A stretch of 64,000 bases of DNA from Vibrio coralliilyticus (GCF_024449095.1 NZ_CP024629.1:62001-126000), one strand, 5' to 3'; shown: positions 36,173-46,269, counted from the stretch's first letter. Program-made: numbers and translations. Notes: a model not told the origin generated them from the letters alone.

Positions 36173-36373
36173 TTAGAAAACGTATAGGGAAAGGCAGTTT
36201 CTATACACTTCATGCGCTTCCATTTTGGTCACACCATGATTGGCAAGCTCGATTTCTGCACTTTCCAGATCTCCAGTGCCGAAACATTCGTGTTTTTCTA
36301 ACACATAGCGAATGAACTTACTTCGTGTTGGTGGTAGCGCATGCTTGCACTGCTCAAGTAGGTTGGACTGCAT
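36173..36373 (-). CDS. Hypothetical protein (66 aa)
   Basis: ATG 36373 (MQSNLLEQCKHALPPTRSKF) is preferred to an upstream TTG. The protein is short and soluble. It follows the 36402 gene within 28 bases and is probably in its transcript, driven by the regulon promoter at 36920. Confidence 0.55.
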   Translation of the reverse strand: MQSNLLEQCKHALPPTRSKFIRYVLEKHECFGTGDLESAEIELANHGVTKMEAHEVYRNCLSLYVF

Positions 36374-36401
36374 AATGTTATTCCGTTTCAAATCTTAGCG
36401 A

Positions 36402-36887
36402 TTAATTAGCCTGAGCTAAAAATGATAGGTTATGGCCGTTATCTAACTCTGGGCACTGCGGATCTAGAATCCTGGCCAGAGAATCATTGACACACATAAG
36501 AACGCCCAAAGATTGATTCTCTGTTAGGTTGATGCCGATTAACTCTCCTACACCTTGACCATCTTCAAATACACCACTTTCAGATTTTACAATGGCATGA
36601 TGCGAACTTTGCCAATCAATGTCTGAACCAGAAATAACCCCGTAGGATAGTTCACCAGTTAACCCAATCTTGCTAAGAGCTAGCTTATACATTTCACTGC
36701 TTGCAAGCTGCTTAGCTTCATTGATTGATGCATCACAATCAGATTCACCCGCTAAGTAAACAGGCTTACCATTTATCAAGACGGCAATGTGATCTGTGTT
36801 TTTAACAAACTCTGACGGTGTGTAAGGGCCAGTTGTAATTGTTGACTTCACTAGCAATTCTTTTAACTTCGCTTGATATTCGTTCAT
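36402..36887 (-). CDS. Hypothetical protein (161 aa) under the regulon promoter
   Basis: A soluble acidic protein (MNEYQAKLKELLVKS start) without a known motif. ACGAGGTTACCT precedes the ATG. The promoter at 36920-36964 is a perfect member of the shared promoter family, so its expression should follow the regulon. Confidence 0.6.
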   Translation of the reverse strand: MNEYQAKLKELLVKSTITTGPYTPSEFVKNTDHIAVLINGKPVYLAGESDCDASINEAKQLASSEMYKLALSKIGLTGELSYGVISGSDIDWQSSHHAIVKSESGVFEDGQGVGELIGINLTENQSLGVLMCVNDSLARILDPQCPELDNGHNLSFLAQAN

Positions 36888-36919
36888 AGGTAACCTCGTG
36901 TTTGTTTTGTTCTTGATTG

Positions 36920-36964
36920 TGTAATTATATTATTTACATCGCTTATGTCAATAAAATAATTACA
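36920..36964 (-). promoter_or_regulatory. Regulon promoter with paired operators (minus strand)
   Basis: Operator boxes TGTAATTATATTATTTACA (36920-36938) and TGTCAATAAAATAATTACA (36946-36964) start 26 bases apart. On the minus strand the -35 TTGACA (36946-36951) lies in one box and the -10 TATAAT (36924-36929) in the other, with a spacer of 16. It drives the gene at 36402-36887. Confidence 0.8.
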
Positions 36965-37220
36965 CGCTTGCAAGTGAAATACTTCAAACAAGCCAGTTGA
37001 ATGTTTTACGAAAGCTGGAATTCTGAGCTCTACTGAATACTTGATGCCGTTGATGTCAAAGCTGGTGGATGATTTTGACATAGCTGATGTGCCAATGCCT
37101 TGCGCTTCATGTGCCCGTTAATAAATCGCTTAGGCCAGCATTGGTGTCATCGCTGAGTTTTTAAGGGGCTAGGTGGTTATACCTCGCCCCATGTATAATG
37201 GTAGTAGCCAACTTCTTGTG

Positions 37221-37235
37221 GTTTTTTAGAAAAAC
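37221..37235. repeat. GTTTTTTAGAAAAAC palindrome element
   Basis: A member of the GTTTTTCTGAAAAAC-type family found at intergenic sites across 34.8-62.8 kb. It lies just beyond the stop of the 1116-residue protein gene and may mark the edge of the region carried between regulon genes. Confidence 0.5.
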
Positions 37236-37269
37236 TTGGCAGATATTAATGCTAGGTCAGTGTCGTGTT

Positions 37270-40200
37270 TCAACATAGCCTTGCAAATGACTCCCAGAAG
37301 CCCGTAGCTGAGTGATTGTTCTTCCTGACTGCTTTCGTTAAGCAATCGCAATAAGTCTCTGTTGCTTGCCGTAGAGCCTTAGTCAAAAGGTTAATGATTC
37401 TAGGCTGAGTTCGAGCTAGAAACTCATCAGAGAGGAGTGGAATAGGCAAGCACTCTATCAACGGTTCAATTTCTTCGTCGGACAAAGTCTTGCTACTGGT
37501 CAGAGATTCCAGCAGAGCAATCAGTACATGCTGTACTTCTTCCCCTGGTGGCTTATCAAGCATTGTGAGTTGCACAAGCTTACACAAACACGCCCTGACA
37601 AGTATCTTTATGCTGTCTCTATCCCATTGAGTTGATGAGTGTGCTGCGGTCAGTCTTGCTAAGGCATTTAAATGAGCGTCATCACCATTGTGAATTACCT
37701 CCTCCATGCATGCATACGCCATTGCGGTGGAGATATTCTGAAGGTTTAAGCACATTAGGTTATGTATGACCTCCATATTGGTGTTTCTGGTAATCTTGTC
37801 GTGGAAGTTAACCGGTACAAGTGGAGTGGAACACGACTCGAAACCACTCAACACTATTCTGGTAAAGTGATCGATACAGAAATGCCCAATATTAAGACTC
37901 GCGGCCAGAGCGTGGCTCATTAGGAAGTTATGAGTGCACAAATCTCTTAGTTTAATTTTCAAATCTAACGGTATGTTGAGCTTTGAATCAGAGTGTTGTT
38001 GTGTGCGCTCCAGTATGAGAGATAAGTTAGCAATGAAGTTGCTAGGCAACGACATTTCTTCATCCGAGTCTTGAAAGTAAACCGTGTAATGGTCGTCATT
38101 GTATACAGGCCATTTGCCTTGATAAGCCTCGCAGTATTGGTGTAGTAGCTCATAAACGTTCTCTGTCATGTGCCAATTACAGTCATCGAATAGATTTGGC
38201 CCGATGCAGGCGAGCAGCACGGCGGTCATCTCATCAATTACAAAATCAGTGCATTGTGTGCTTTCCGAAGGCTCGTCGTTCTTATTGATTAAGAGCTTTA
38301 TGTCAGGACAGAGCACAGCTAGAATCGCTTTCTGGAAGTTATCCTGCCCGTTTATGAATCGATACTTCATGTCTATCGGTAATGAGGCTTGTTCCATTAT
38401 TGGCTTCAGCTTCTCTCTCGATTCTCTGATAGGTGCCGTAATCTTCTCAATTTCAGCTAATATCTCGTCGCCTGTCGCATTCTCAGGAAGCTTGAGGATA
38501 TAGAAGACTTCTTTTTCATCTTCGTTCATTATTGCAGAGGCAATATGGTAGACAGCGTGAATTGGCGACAATTTATCAGCCAGAGTTACCACTTTAGCTT
38601 GCAAGATTAATGGATCCCCTTTTTCTGCACCAATCAGCTTTTGGGCAGTTTCACCTTTACTGTCAATGAGGTATTGGGGGCATTTGGACACGAAGAACTT
38701 TCGCACCACCAGCTTAAGGTGGGATTGGTGTTCACAGGTATAGTCAAACGCGTGCAGGTATTTACCAACTTCCATTGGCCAATCTTGTTCTGAAAAGTGT
38801 TGGCGTGCATGAAATAAGAGGTTGAAACAGTACTTCGCGTTCTTATGCGGGTCATCGCAGAACCAATCTATGATCGTCTCAGCAACATCTTTAATCCTAT
38901 GGCAGAAGTAAAACATCAGTCGCCATGAGTAGTCTTCGAAGTAATCATCAAAAACGCTTAAGGGTACTTCGGATGAGAGTTCTCTAGCTTTATCTTTGTC
39001 TTGTGAGTAGACCGATTCAAGGTATTGCCCCCACAAGTACACAAGGTTCCTTTTTTCATAATGCTCTAAGGACTCCTTCTCCTGGTACTTGTCTATGTTG
39101 TTGCGGATCAGCTGCGCGGCTAATTGGTAGTCCTTTTGGTTACCAGCCAATATAGAATAGAGCGTAACTATTTCTTCACGCTCCTTATCTTCAGGAGCAA
39201 GGGCTTCTAGCTTCTCCTCAAGCGTTTGGAACTGTCTTGATGCGTGAAGGTAAGACAGATAGGAGTGGTAAGGTTCAGAGAGCCATGGGGTTTCGTCGCC
39301 AAAGACGATATCAGATAGCAGCACTGCAAATTCAGGATAACCATGCATTGCTAATTCAGGTGCGATGAAATTTACAAACGAAGCATTGAGGGTAGTGTCT
39401 TTGAAACTGCGGATGGCACTCTCGATATCGCTATAAGGAAACTCATTGTCTTCAAGAATAGGGGCGCTTTTTGCCGCTAAGGCAATCATGTTGGCTTTAG
39501 CCGCAACAGTATCCTTCTCGGCCAGTATTTCGAGCGTACCAATAATCAGATCGCTATCCCCACTTTCATAGAGGAGTTTGCAAGCTTGAAAGTTACAGTG
39601 CTCTTCTTCTTTTTGGTTGATGAGTGCCTGCATTAGCTCTTCAGGCTCGCAATCGCGCAATGCTTCCATATCTTTACGCGCTGTGTCCAAAATAAACGAA
39701 GCTAGCATTGCATCGTCGAAGAAGTTCTTCGCTTCGATGTGCTCTCTGTTTCGCTTTATACAGTCTTCCATGGATAAGCTGGCCATGTGTGTATAACGGA
39801 ACAAATGGCAAAGTATGTGTAGCAGCCTAAAGTCTGGTATTTCGCTTTCATCAACCAATAGTATGAGGTCGCTGCACAACCTATCGAATTGGTTTTTCTG
39901 TTCGTAAGTTAGGCAGAAAAAGTCCTTATCGATTTCCACGTGATTAGAAACGCACTGGAGAATTACGTTCTCGCGTTTGAATTCCTGTAATGGTTTTAGA
40001 TGTTCTAGCCTTTCAAGCACTTTTCTTGCGTGATCATACATCGAAAGATCTATGGATTTTTCAAAGAGCGCGATTAGTTCAAAATCAGACAAGGTTTCGA
40101 TACTTTCACAGATGGCCTCAACGTAGTCCCTTGTGGCAAGTCTACGAAGATAGACATGCTGGGGAATAGTAATGTCATCTAACGTTTGGGATATTTCTTC

Positions 40201-40620
40201 AAACCGCTGGTGGGCAGCGTCTGCGCCTTTTCTTTGTTCGATGAGTTTTAGTAGGGCTGCTTCTGCTAAACCTTGCGTTAACGACTCCAATTGCTGGCCT
40301 TGACTGTAACCCTCAACTGTTCTGGTATCTTCCTCATCTACCTCGTCGGTCAATATCACTTTAAGGCACGCAACGGCCAATTTTGCTTCTTGGTCTAAAT
40401 CTGGTATCTCACTAACCATTTCCAGTCGGTCTAATGCTGAACTGATTTTGTTTTCCTGAAAAACCTTGAGCGCCTTGATGAGAATTGGGCGAATTGGTTT
40501 AAGGCTAACAGCGTCATTAACCTGCACCAATAGCTTGTCGATAAACACGCTATTGTTGACAAGCTTGTCTCCATTAAATGCATCGCCTGAACCGTTACTA
40601 GTGATATTAACAGTGCTCAT
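37270..40620 (-). CDS. 1116-aa helical-repeat protein, candidate defence protein
   Basis: A large, almost all-helical protein with TPR/HEAT-like repeats. It begins with VNITSNGSGDAFNGDKLVNN, and nearly the same motif (INITANGGGDAFYGDKV) ends the 119-residue protein encoded just upstream. Short Gly-Asp-Lys motifs of this kind occur in predicted conflict proteins, where they may link partners. Near residues 780-800 lies TDFVIDEMTAVLLACIG, which could be a PIN-like strand, but I cannot support a nuclease. No ATPase motif is seen. ATG 40620 follows GAGGTAACT. The gene pair lies next to the Dnd-like cluster and lacks the regulon promoter. Function unknown; a two-gene defence unit is my inference. 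Confidence 0.6.
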   Translation of the reverse strand: MSTVNITSNGSGDAFNGDKLVNNSVFIDKLLVQVNDAVSLKPIRPILIKALKVFQENKISSALDRLEMVSEIPDLDQEAKLAVACLKVILTDEVDEEDTRTVEGYSQGQQLESLTQGLAEAALLKLIEQRKGADAAHQRFEEISQTLDDITIPQHVYLRRLATRDYVEAICESIETLSDFELIALFEKSIDLSMYDHARKVLERLEHLKPLQEFKRENVILQCVSNHVEIDKDFFCLTYEQKNQFDRLCSDLILLVDESEIPDFRLLHILCHLFRYTHMASLSMEDCIKRNREHIEAKNFFDDAMLASFILDTARKDMEALRDCEPEELMQALINQKEEEHCNFQACKLLYESGDSDLIIGTLEILAEKDTVAAKANMIALAAKSAPILEDNEFPYSDIESAIRSFKDTTLNASFVNFIAPELAMHGYPEFAVLLSDIVFGDETPWLSEPYHSYLSYLHASRQFQTLEEKLEALAPEDKEREEIVTLYSILAGNQKDYQLAAQLIRNNIDKYQEKESLEHYEKRNLVYLWGQYLESVYSQDKDKARELSSEVPLSVFDDYFEDYSWRLMFYFCHRIKDVAETIIDWFCDDPHKNAKYCFNLLFHARQHFSEQDWPMEVGKYLHAFDYTCEHQSHLKLVVRKFFVSKCPQYLIDSKGETAQKLIGAEKGDPLILQAKVVTLADKLSPIHAVYHIASAIMNEDEKEVFYILKLPENATGDEILAEIEKITAPIRESREKLKPIMEQASLPIDMKYRFINGQDNFQKAILAVLCPDIKLLINKNDEPSESTQCTDFVIDEMTAVLLACIGPNLFDDCNWHMTENVYELLHQYCEAYQGKWPVYNDDHYTVYFQDSDEEMSLPSNFIANLSLILERTQQHSDSKLNIPLDLKIKLRDLCTHNFLMSHALAASLNIGHFCIDHFTRIVLSGFESCSTPLVPVNFHDKITRNTNMEVIHNLMCLNLQNISTAMAYACMEEVIHNGDDAHLNALARLTAAHSSTQWDRDSIKILVRACLCKLVQLTMLDKPPGEEVQHVLIALLESLTSSKTLSDEEIEPLIECLPIPLLSDEFLARTQPRIINLLTKALRQATETYCDCLTKAVRKNNHSATGFWESFARLC

Positions 40621-40720
40621 AGTTACCTCATAGAGCTTGAGATTAGTGGGCTTCGAAGAGCTTGAGAAGAAAGGGCATTACCCATCAAAGACGATAGGTA
40701 ATGCTAAGGAGTGTTAAGGG

Positions 40721-41080
40721 CTATTTGTTGCTGTCTTCGCCGTTTACGATAATCTTGTCACCCGTAACTTTGTCACCATAGAACGCATCACCACCACCGT
40801 TGGCTGTGATGTTGATGACTTGCTTTGGCTGAGCGTTGAGTTCATTGATAATGTTCATGAGCTGAGTATTTGCTTCGATAACGGCTGCAAGTTGCTCCTT
40901 GGATTCGGCCTCTTTGAACTCTCGCTTATCAAGCTCCTTGGCAATAGCAGCTGCAACGTTATCATCTAGCTTGGCCAAATTATCCAATGCGGCCTTAACG
41001 TACGCAGCTGTTGGTTTAATTGTCGACTTAACAAGGTCGTAAAGGGCACCACCAAGAAGCGCACTAGTCACAAAATCCAT
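40721..41080 (-). CDS. 119-aa partner protein with GDAF-x-GDK motif
   Basis: The N-terminal third is a hydrophobic/amphipathic helix (FVTSALLGGALYDLVKS), the middle is a coiled coil, and the end carries INITANGGGDAFYGDKV plus TGDKIIVNG. AGGAAAG precedes ATG 41080. The gap to the 1116-residue protein gene is 100 bases, same direction. The shared motif suggests the two products assemble through it, with this one possibly at the membrane. Confidence 0.6.
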   Translation of the reverse strand: MDFVTSALLGGALYDLVKSTIKPTAAYVKAALDNLAKLDDNVAAAIAKELDKREFKEAESKEQLAAVIEANTQLMNIINELNAQPKQVINITANGGGDAFYGDKVTGDKIIVNGEDSNK

Positions 41081-41181
41081 AAGCTATCTTTCCTAAATCC
41101 ATGTTTTTGAGGTGGGCTATTATACAAGGACTTTCGCTGCAATAGAAAGCACATGCTTATAGCTTGAAGCTATCCCCATTG

Positions 41182-41490
41182 CTAATGAATTTCTACGTTA
41201 ATGAACTGCTCGCTTTGAACACGGCTTAATTGCGACTCACTGATATCTTCGGTTGCCAGCAGCTGAGCGCGGCGCGTCTCATCGAGTTTGCAACTGGTAA
41301 CCACTTGAACGGATACCTTGTTATCCATTGAGGCGACAAAAGCCTGAAGCTTTTCTGGCACTGAAACTTCAATGGTTCGAATTTGGACCTGACCTGTAAA
41401 GCCAGCCTCCACCGCTCGAAGTAGAGCGGTTCGAACTATGGACATTACGTGCGGGCACTGCTCGGCCTTTAAATCGAGTTGCTCTACCAT
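41182..41490 (-). CDS. TusA-like sulfur-carrier protein
   Basis: A 102-residue protein whose first part reads LDLKAEQCPHVMSIVR, like the LDxxGLxCPxPVxxxR motif of TusA/SirA proteins. Cys12-Pro13 would be the persulfide site. The remaining fold pattern (QIRTIEVSVPEKLQAFVASM) also fits a TusA two-layer sandwich. I chose ATG 41490, 7 bases after AGGAG, over the GTG at 41499. The gene follows the DndB-like gene by 11 bases and lies opposite the DndC-like gene. A sulfur carrier beside a DndC-type protein suggests it passes sulfur to that enzyme. The TusA call is by motif only. Confidence 0.55.
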   Translation of the reverse strand: MVEQLDLKAEQCPHVMSIVRTALLRAVEAGFTGQVQIRTIEVSVPEKLQAFVASMDNKVSVQVVTSCKLDETRRAQLLATEDISESQLSRVQSEQFINVEIH

Positions 41491-41501
41491 CGTCTTCACT
41501 C

Positions 41502-42695
41502 CTATCGGTTACAGTATTCAGAGGCGATAATTCGCAGTTGGGTGCACAGCAAACGAGCAAGGCGGCGTTCGCTCCCTTTCACTATTTTCACCTTGTTATC
41601 AATACGCTGGTATATCTGACTGTTTAGCCATAGCGGATCTTCTCTGTCAGCAAACGGCAGTTCTGCGAGTTTTGCCAGTGGCCTAGCATCGAAATCATCC
41701 TTACCAGACAGTTGAGCATCCACATGCAGACTATTGCCGACCATCGCCAGCGCTTTGAGTCCAATAACGCAGCAAGAGAGATTGGTATCAATGGCTTCCT
41801 TCCATACGTCCTTGTTAGCGGAGAGTAGTGACTCATACGGAAACTGCGCGTACAAACACTCGATAAAGCGAGCGACTTCGAGTAGGTAGTAGTCGTATTT
41901 CGTACTGTCTGCTAGGAGCTTTTTGACTCTCGCGGGTGTATCCCCGATGAAGCCGCAGACGAAATCGGACAAGGTAGCCATGTTCATAAATTGGCCTTGG
42001 CTGAGTCTGCCCTCAACTGCCACCGCCCTCGACAGTGGAACTCCCATGCGGTCAACAATGGTCATCAGTTCTGTTGTAAACACGTACAACGGGCATTCGC
42101 TGTCAAAATAAATTGACTGTGATTTTGAGGGCTTGCGTAAATTGAGGTGGAAATCGCTAAAGATCTGGCGAACAAAGCTAGCTGAGTCGTAGATGACTTC
42201 GGTAGCAACCTGAACCACTTTCAAATCCAGATGATTGCCAGCAAGAGACTCTTTTAGAGCTAGCGCATTCTCAATCCCTAGTCGTCTACCTTGACCATCT
42301 ACGATAAACCTGTCCACCTCCGGACCAATCTCTACAAGCGATAGAGAGGTGCCATTTTCCTGCTTACTGATCGGAGCGTTAACAGGGGTAATCACTGCTT
42401 CACTTCCAACCACCAGCACCGCTTCTGGGAATACCGTGTTATTACGCTCAACCAGATAGTCCGTTACGCCTTTTGCTCGACTGCTCTGAACCAAGCGCTG
42501 CATACGTTGTTTCTCGTCCAGCTCGGCGCTCTCTATCGATGTAATCGCGCAGTATTGCGCAAAACTCACTTTACCGAGATGTGTATCACCAATGCCCTCG
42601 CTACCTGTAATGCACAACAGCTGCACCGACTCATTCGCGGTAATCTTTTTGTTTTCCAGGATGCAGTTCTCGGTTGTCTTTGTGTCAGTCGTCAT
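41502..42695 (-). CDS. DndB-family protein (DGQxR domain)
   Basis: A 397-residue protein with the DndB/DGQHR hallmark as RFIVDGQGRRLGI (129-141, His replaced by Gly). It also has the family's FSDFHLNLRKPSKSQSIYFD region (179-198), which parallels DndB's NxxxxRPSKSLxxxYD. In Dnd systems DndB binds DNA and represses or tunes the modification genes. Here it is divergent from the DndC-like gene across 145 bases and is probably co-transcribed with the TusA-like gene. ATG 42695 follows ACGAGATATC. Confidence 0.65.
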   Translation of the reverse strand: MTTDTKTTENCILENKKITANESVQLLCITGSEGIGDTHLGKVSFAQYCAITSIESAELDEKQRMQRLVQSSRAKGVTDYLVERNNTVFPEAVLVVGSEAVITPVNAPISKQENGTSLSLVEIGPEVDRFIVDGQGRRLGIENALALKESLAGNHLDLKVVQVATEVIYDSASFVRQIFSDFHLNLRKPSKSQSIYFDSECPLYVFTTELMTIVDRMGVPLSRAVAVEGRLSQGQFMNMATLSDFVCGFIGDTPARVKKLLADSTKYDYYLLEVARFIECLYAQFPYESLLSANKDVWKEAIDTNLSCCVIGLKALAMVGNSLHVDAQLSGKDDFDARPLAKLAELPFADREDPLWLNSQIYQRIDNKVKIVKGSERRLARLLCTQLRIIASEYCNR

Positions 42696-42840
42696 AGTGA
42701 TATCTCGTCTTGTGGCGATGTTAAATTGTTAACTTGATATTAAGGGGTGTTGAAACGTTAATCAAGAAGTTTTTATTTTCCTTACTTCTATTTATATAAA
42801 GATGTTTCTGTTGTTTTGTGACTAAATAATAAGGGTTGAA
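42696..42840. promoter_or_regulatory. Divergent promoter region of the Dnd-like cluster
   Basis: This 145-base gap must hold the promoters of the TusA/DndB-like unit (minus) and the DndC-like unit (plus). It contains GTTAAC and GTTAATC repeats (42727 and 42755 area) but no copy of the TGTAATTATTATAATTACA operator. Control is therefore different from the surrounding small genes and may come from the DndB-like protein. Confidence 0.4.
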
Positions 42841-45800
42841 ATGCCTAGTAACGATGTTAATATGTTAACCATTAATTCACTAGGGCGACCCACTATGAAC
42901 TTTTTTGATCTGACATCTCTGAACTACCAGATAGCTGAATCTAGCTACAACAAGTTTGAATCTTTAGTTGCTGAGCTAATGAAGCTGCTCAAAGAGGGCA
43001 TAATTTTTCATTGTGGGTATTCAACTGGGAAGGATTCGAGCGTAGTAGTAAATGCGGCTATCGAGGCGATGCGCCGATGCTTAGACAATGAAGATATCGA
43101 AGCCGACAGGCCGCTGGTGGTGGTCACAGTGGATACACTTCTTGAGCCTAGCAATATTCAGATGTATGTACCGTTTGCGCATCAGCAAGTGCGTGACCTG
43201 TGTGAAGCGCATGGCATCAATCTTCATCTCAAACTGGTATCGCCGCCAATGCATCAGCATTTGATGGTGCTTTATGCTGGTTCCCAGAAACTGTTCACTT
43301 CCTCAGCGTCAGGACGAAAAGCCGATTGCAGCAGCTTATGGAAAGTCGAAGTAGGGAAACGCGCTCTGGAAGAAACCCGCCAGTATCTGCCTGAAGAGTA
43401 CCGAAACGGAAAGTGGGCCAACCTCAGTGGTGTGCGTATCGATGAATCAACTCGTAGAAAGTCCAATATGAGCAAGCGTGGTGAAGCTGACCTTACCGCT
43501 GATAGTCTGATTGAACAGATCCGGAGTGAAGGGGAGGGATATGGCTACCACCGTTTTGCACCTATCGCTAACTGGACAACCCGCGATGTCATTGACTGTT
43601 TGAACCACGCTGGTGATACTCCAATGAAGAAAATGCCTTCTGGTTTACATATCCCTTGCTACGGTAAGAACTTCGGCCTTTTGTTGGCGATATACGGGGA
43701 GGGTTCAAACGATGTGTGTCAGGTTGGAGAAAGTGGCTCCTGTGGCGGAGTTGCACGTTACGGCTGTCAAACATGCGGTATGGTCAGTGAAGACCATTCT
43801 GGCAAAGAGATGCTGCAATACCCTCGTTGGGCTCGCTTTGGTGACGATGTGCTGCGTCTTCGTGATTACCTTTTCAGAACCTCACTGAATGTTAATAACC
43901 GCGCTTTCCATCCTCGTGCTACCTGTAGCGTGACTTCCAATGTATACCTTCAACCGAATGTGCTTAAAGCAACCATCCTGGAAAACATACTGTATCAGGC
44001 AGCGCAAATCACCGAAAAGCACCGTCAGATCCATGCTGACTTTGTGTCCAACCTAAATAATGGCAATGTCTCAACTGATGTGGGTGTGATGGATATCCAA
44101 AGCGACCCAACACTGCGAGAGGATGTAAAGCTGGATTACGTGGATGCTTATGTATCAAGAATGAGCGAGAAGCCAATGCTTGAGTTGTTCACCGAGCAAC
44201 ACGCCGTGATGTTATCTGCACTTTGGTCTTTGCATGGCGTAAAAGCGGCCCCTTATCGTCCGATGAAAATCTTAGACAATGTACAAAACGGGCACCGAAA
44301 ACCTCTGCCACCGCTTAACGCTGAACTAAATGCGCTTCGTGCTAAACAAGGGTTGCTTGAGTGGGACGATACCAAGGTTTTGAACAAGGAGGTGCCTGAT
44401 GCACTGGTGTTCCAGCTGTTTGCTCCGGCGAAAAAGTTCGACTCGAACATTAGCCAAATAGATGAACTGGCACACTGGATGCCACTGAACTTCACCAAAT
44501 CCACTTCACACCATATGGCACCTTTGCTGCGTGACTTGGGCCACGACCTAATTCACCGTGACAGATTGCGCCCTGTGAATACGCTGGTGGTAAAAGTAAA
44601 GCTTGCAACTGATGGAACTAATCACAAGCTAACCGTTAATAAAGCCACCTCCTCTGGCAAGCTTAATCTTGTTGAAGGCTCAGCAGCGTATCAAGAGCTG
44701 CTGACACTGGCGCAAAAAAAGGCACAAACTGAGCTGGCCAAGATAAGTACTCAGTACAACATCACAAGCGATGCCGTTCTTGCCGATGTCGTTAAGCTTG
44801 ATGGTATGTTTGAGATTGAATTTCATGCAGAGCTGCCTTTTGCTAAAGAGTTCACCACAGCCTTTAGTGGTGTAAGTGCGCACGCTCGCAGTCGAAAAGA
44901 AACCGGTATGCGATTTACTAAGCGTAAGCGCAACAAACAAAAGGATGGGGTATTTACCGCTGGTCGCACGAGTTTGCAAGATTACAACCCGTCAGTCGTC
45001 CCATTGCTGGTAGAGCAGCATCAAACCCAAGTCGGCTACTGGCTACCGGATAACAAAGAAACCAGAGCGCAGCATTTCTCATTGTACGATTACAACATGG
45101 ACGCTGATTTTGTTCAGGGGTTAGCAGTATCAATGGATTTTGAAAGCAAGAAGTTCAACGTTTTCATGAAAAAGCACTGGTCAACTGCTATTGCCCGTCA
45201 TGATGCTTACGTACGAGAAGGGTTCACTAATCGCTTGGGCGCAAGAAAGTATACAGGAACAGGCGTATTTCACTCGCTGATGAAAAATTCTGGCCTGAGT
45301 ATGGCTCCGCGATTTCAGGAGTACGTGAACCAATCATTGGTTAGAACTGAAATCTTCCACGCCTCGCATCTGTATAACCTGTCAGACCGCAACTACCACG
45401 ATGTACTAAACGCAAGTCATGTTATCTCAATGACTGAGCACCGTAGTCAAAAAGCCAATCAGCTACTGGCTGTGCGCAAAGTTCGTAATATCAAGAGAGC
45501 AGAGTTACAGTTTAAATTGAACACTCAATTGCCGGGATCTCATGCGAGCATCATTTGTCGACGAGTCATTGAGTTCTTGTCGCATTATGAAGAGCAAGCT
45601 TTTGCGATGGCGATACATGCTTCGCATCAGGGACTTGCAAACAAACCTTCACCATCACTTAGAGGCTGCGTGAATCAAATGTGGGTGAGTGAGTTTAGTC
45701 CGGTAGCATCAAACTTCAAAGAGCTACTTAAACTGGTAACAACAGCGAGTGAACTGGCAGTTCTGAAAGCAGATCTTACCGCCATGACATCCGTGTTTAA

Positions 45801-46269
45801 TACATACAAGAGTAAGCTAACGCTGGTGGAAAGCTCACTGCAAGCACGATGCGCGACGATTGTGGATTGTTTGGTGGGGACTCAGCAAAACACTGACGTT
45901 TCAGATTTTGTTGATGATGGCATGGGTAACATGGAATTTCTTGATGAAAGCTTGGTTACGCCAATTGTTGAGGCATATTTAGCCGTTGGTGCTACTCGTA
46001 ACCGCTTTCTAACTGAGATGGGACTGAGTAACGTTCTGGCGGCATCAAAAGGGGTTGGCGCAAGAGACAAGCACATTGCAGCAACTTGCTACGATTCTGC
46101 CATCGCGAACTTGCATTCAACGGCTCGCTCGTTAGCTTCCACGCTGCAAGAAGTGAATTATGACCAAGCATTGAGAAATGTCGTTACTCTTGAGTGTCGT
46201 ACCAGTACAATCATGACCCTATCGCAAGAAAAACAAGATCGATTAGCGGCGCTTAGGGCTGCTAGTTAA
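42841..46269 (+). CDS. Giant DndC-like / PAPS-reductase-family protein with large C-terminal extension
   Basis: A 1142-residue protein whose N-terminal 400 residues match the PP-loop ATPases of the PAPS reductase/DndC family. The P-loop is STGKDSS (61-67). A four-Cys Fe-S cluster is formed by Cys293, Cys301, Cys309 and Cys312 in SCGGVARYGCQTC, like the CGxSRFGCWxC of DndC. DndC activates DNA for sulfur insertion. The remaining 700 residues have no known domain and include basic patches (GMRFTKRKRNKQKD) that could bind nucleic acid. Known DndC proteins are about half this length. With the adjacent DndB-like and TusA-like genes it suggests a sulfur-based modification system lacking DndA, D and E. 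ATG 42841 lies after AAGGGTTGAA. Confidence 0.65.
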   Translation: MPSNDVNMLTINSLGRPTMNFFDLTSLNYQIAESSYNKFESLVAELMKLLKEGIIFHCGYSTGKDSSVVVNAAIEAMRRCLDNEDIEADRPLVVVTVDTLLEPSNIQMYVPFAHQQVRDLCEAHGINLHLKLVSPPMHQHLMVLYAGSQKLFTSSASGRKADCSSLWKVEVGKRALEETRQYLPEEYRNGKWANLSGVRIDESTRRKSNMSKRGEADLTADSLIEQIRSEGEGYGYHRFAPIANWTTRDVIDCLNHAGDTPMKKMPSGLHIPCYGKNFGLLLAIYGEGSNDVCQVGESGSCGGVARYGCQTCGMVSEDHSGKEMLQYPRWARFGDDVLRLRDYLFRTSLNVNNRAFHPRATCSVTSNVYLQPNVLKATILENILYQAAQITEKHRQIHADFVSNLNNGNVSTDVGVMDIQSDPTLREDVKLDYVDAYVSRMSEKPMLELFTEQHAVMLSALWSLHGVKAAPYRPMKILDNVQNGHRKPLPPLNAELNALRAKQGLLEWDDTKVLNKEVPDALVFQLFAPAKKFDSNISQIDELAHWMPLNFTKSTSHHMAPLLRDLGHDLIHRDRLRPVNTLVVKVKLATDGTNHKLTVNKATSSGKLNLVEGSAAYQELLTLAQKKAQTELAKISTQYNITSDAVLADVVKLDGMFEIEFHAELPFAKEFTTAFSGVSAHARSRKETGMRFTKRKRNKQKDGVFTAGRTSLQDYNPSVVPLLVEQHQTQVGYWLPDNKETRAQHFSLYDYNMDADFVQGLAVSMDFESKKFNVFMKKHWSTAIARHDAYVREGFTNRLGARKYTGTGVFHSLMKNSGLSMAPRFQEYVNQSLVRTEIFHASHLYNLSDRNYHDVLNASHVISMTEHRSQKANQLLAVRKVRNIKRAELQFKLNTQLPGSHASIICRRVIEFLSHYEEQAFAMAIHASHQGLANKPSPSLRGCVNQMWVSEFSPVASNFKELLKLVTTASELAVLKADLTAMTSVFNTYKSKLTLVESSLQARCATIVDCLVGTQQNTDVSDFVDDGMGNMEFLDESLVTPIVEAYLAVGATRNRFLTEMGLSNVLAASKGVGARDKHIAATCYDSAIANLHSTARSLASTLQEVNYDQALRNVVTLECRTSTIMTLSQEKQDRLAALRAAS

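Noticed and set aside
36884..37081. Minus-strand 65-codon frame over the promoter at 36920
   Set aside because: It runs through the conserved promoter and operator boxes. A similar frame runs through the promoter at 52998, so it is a by-product of the promoter sequence.
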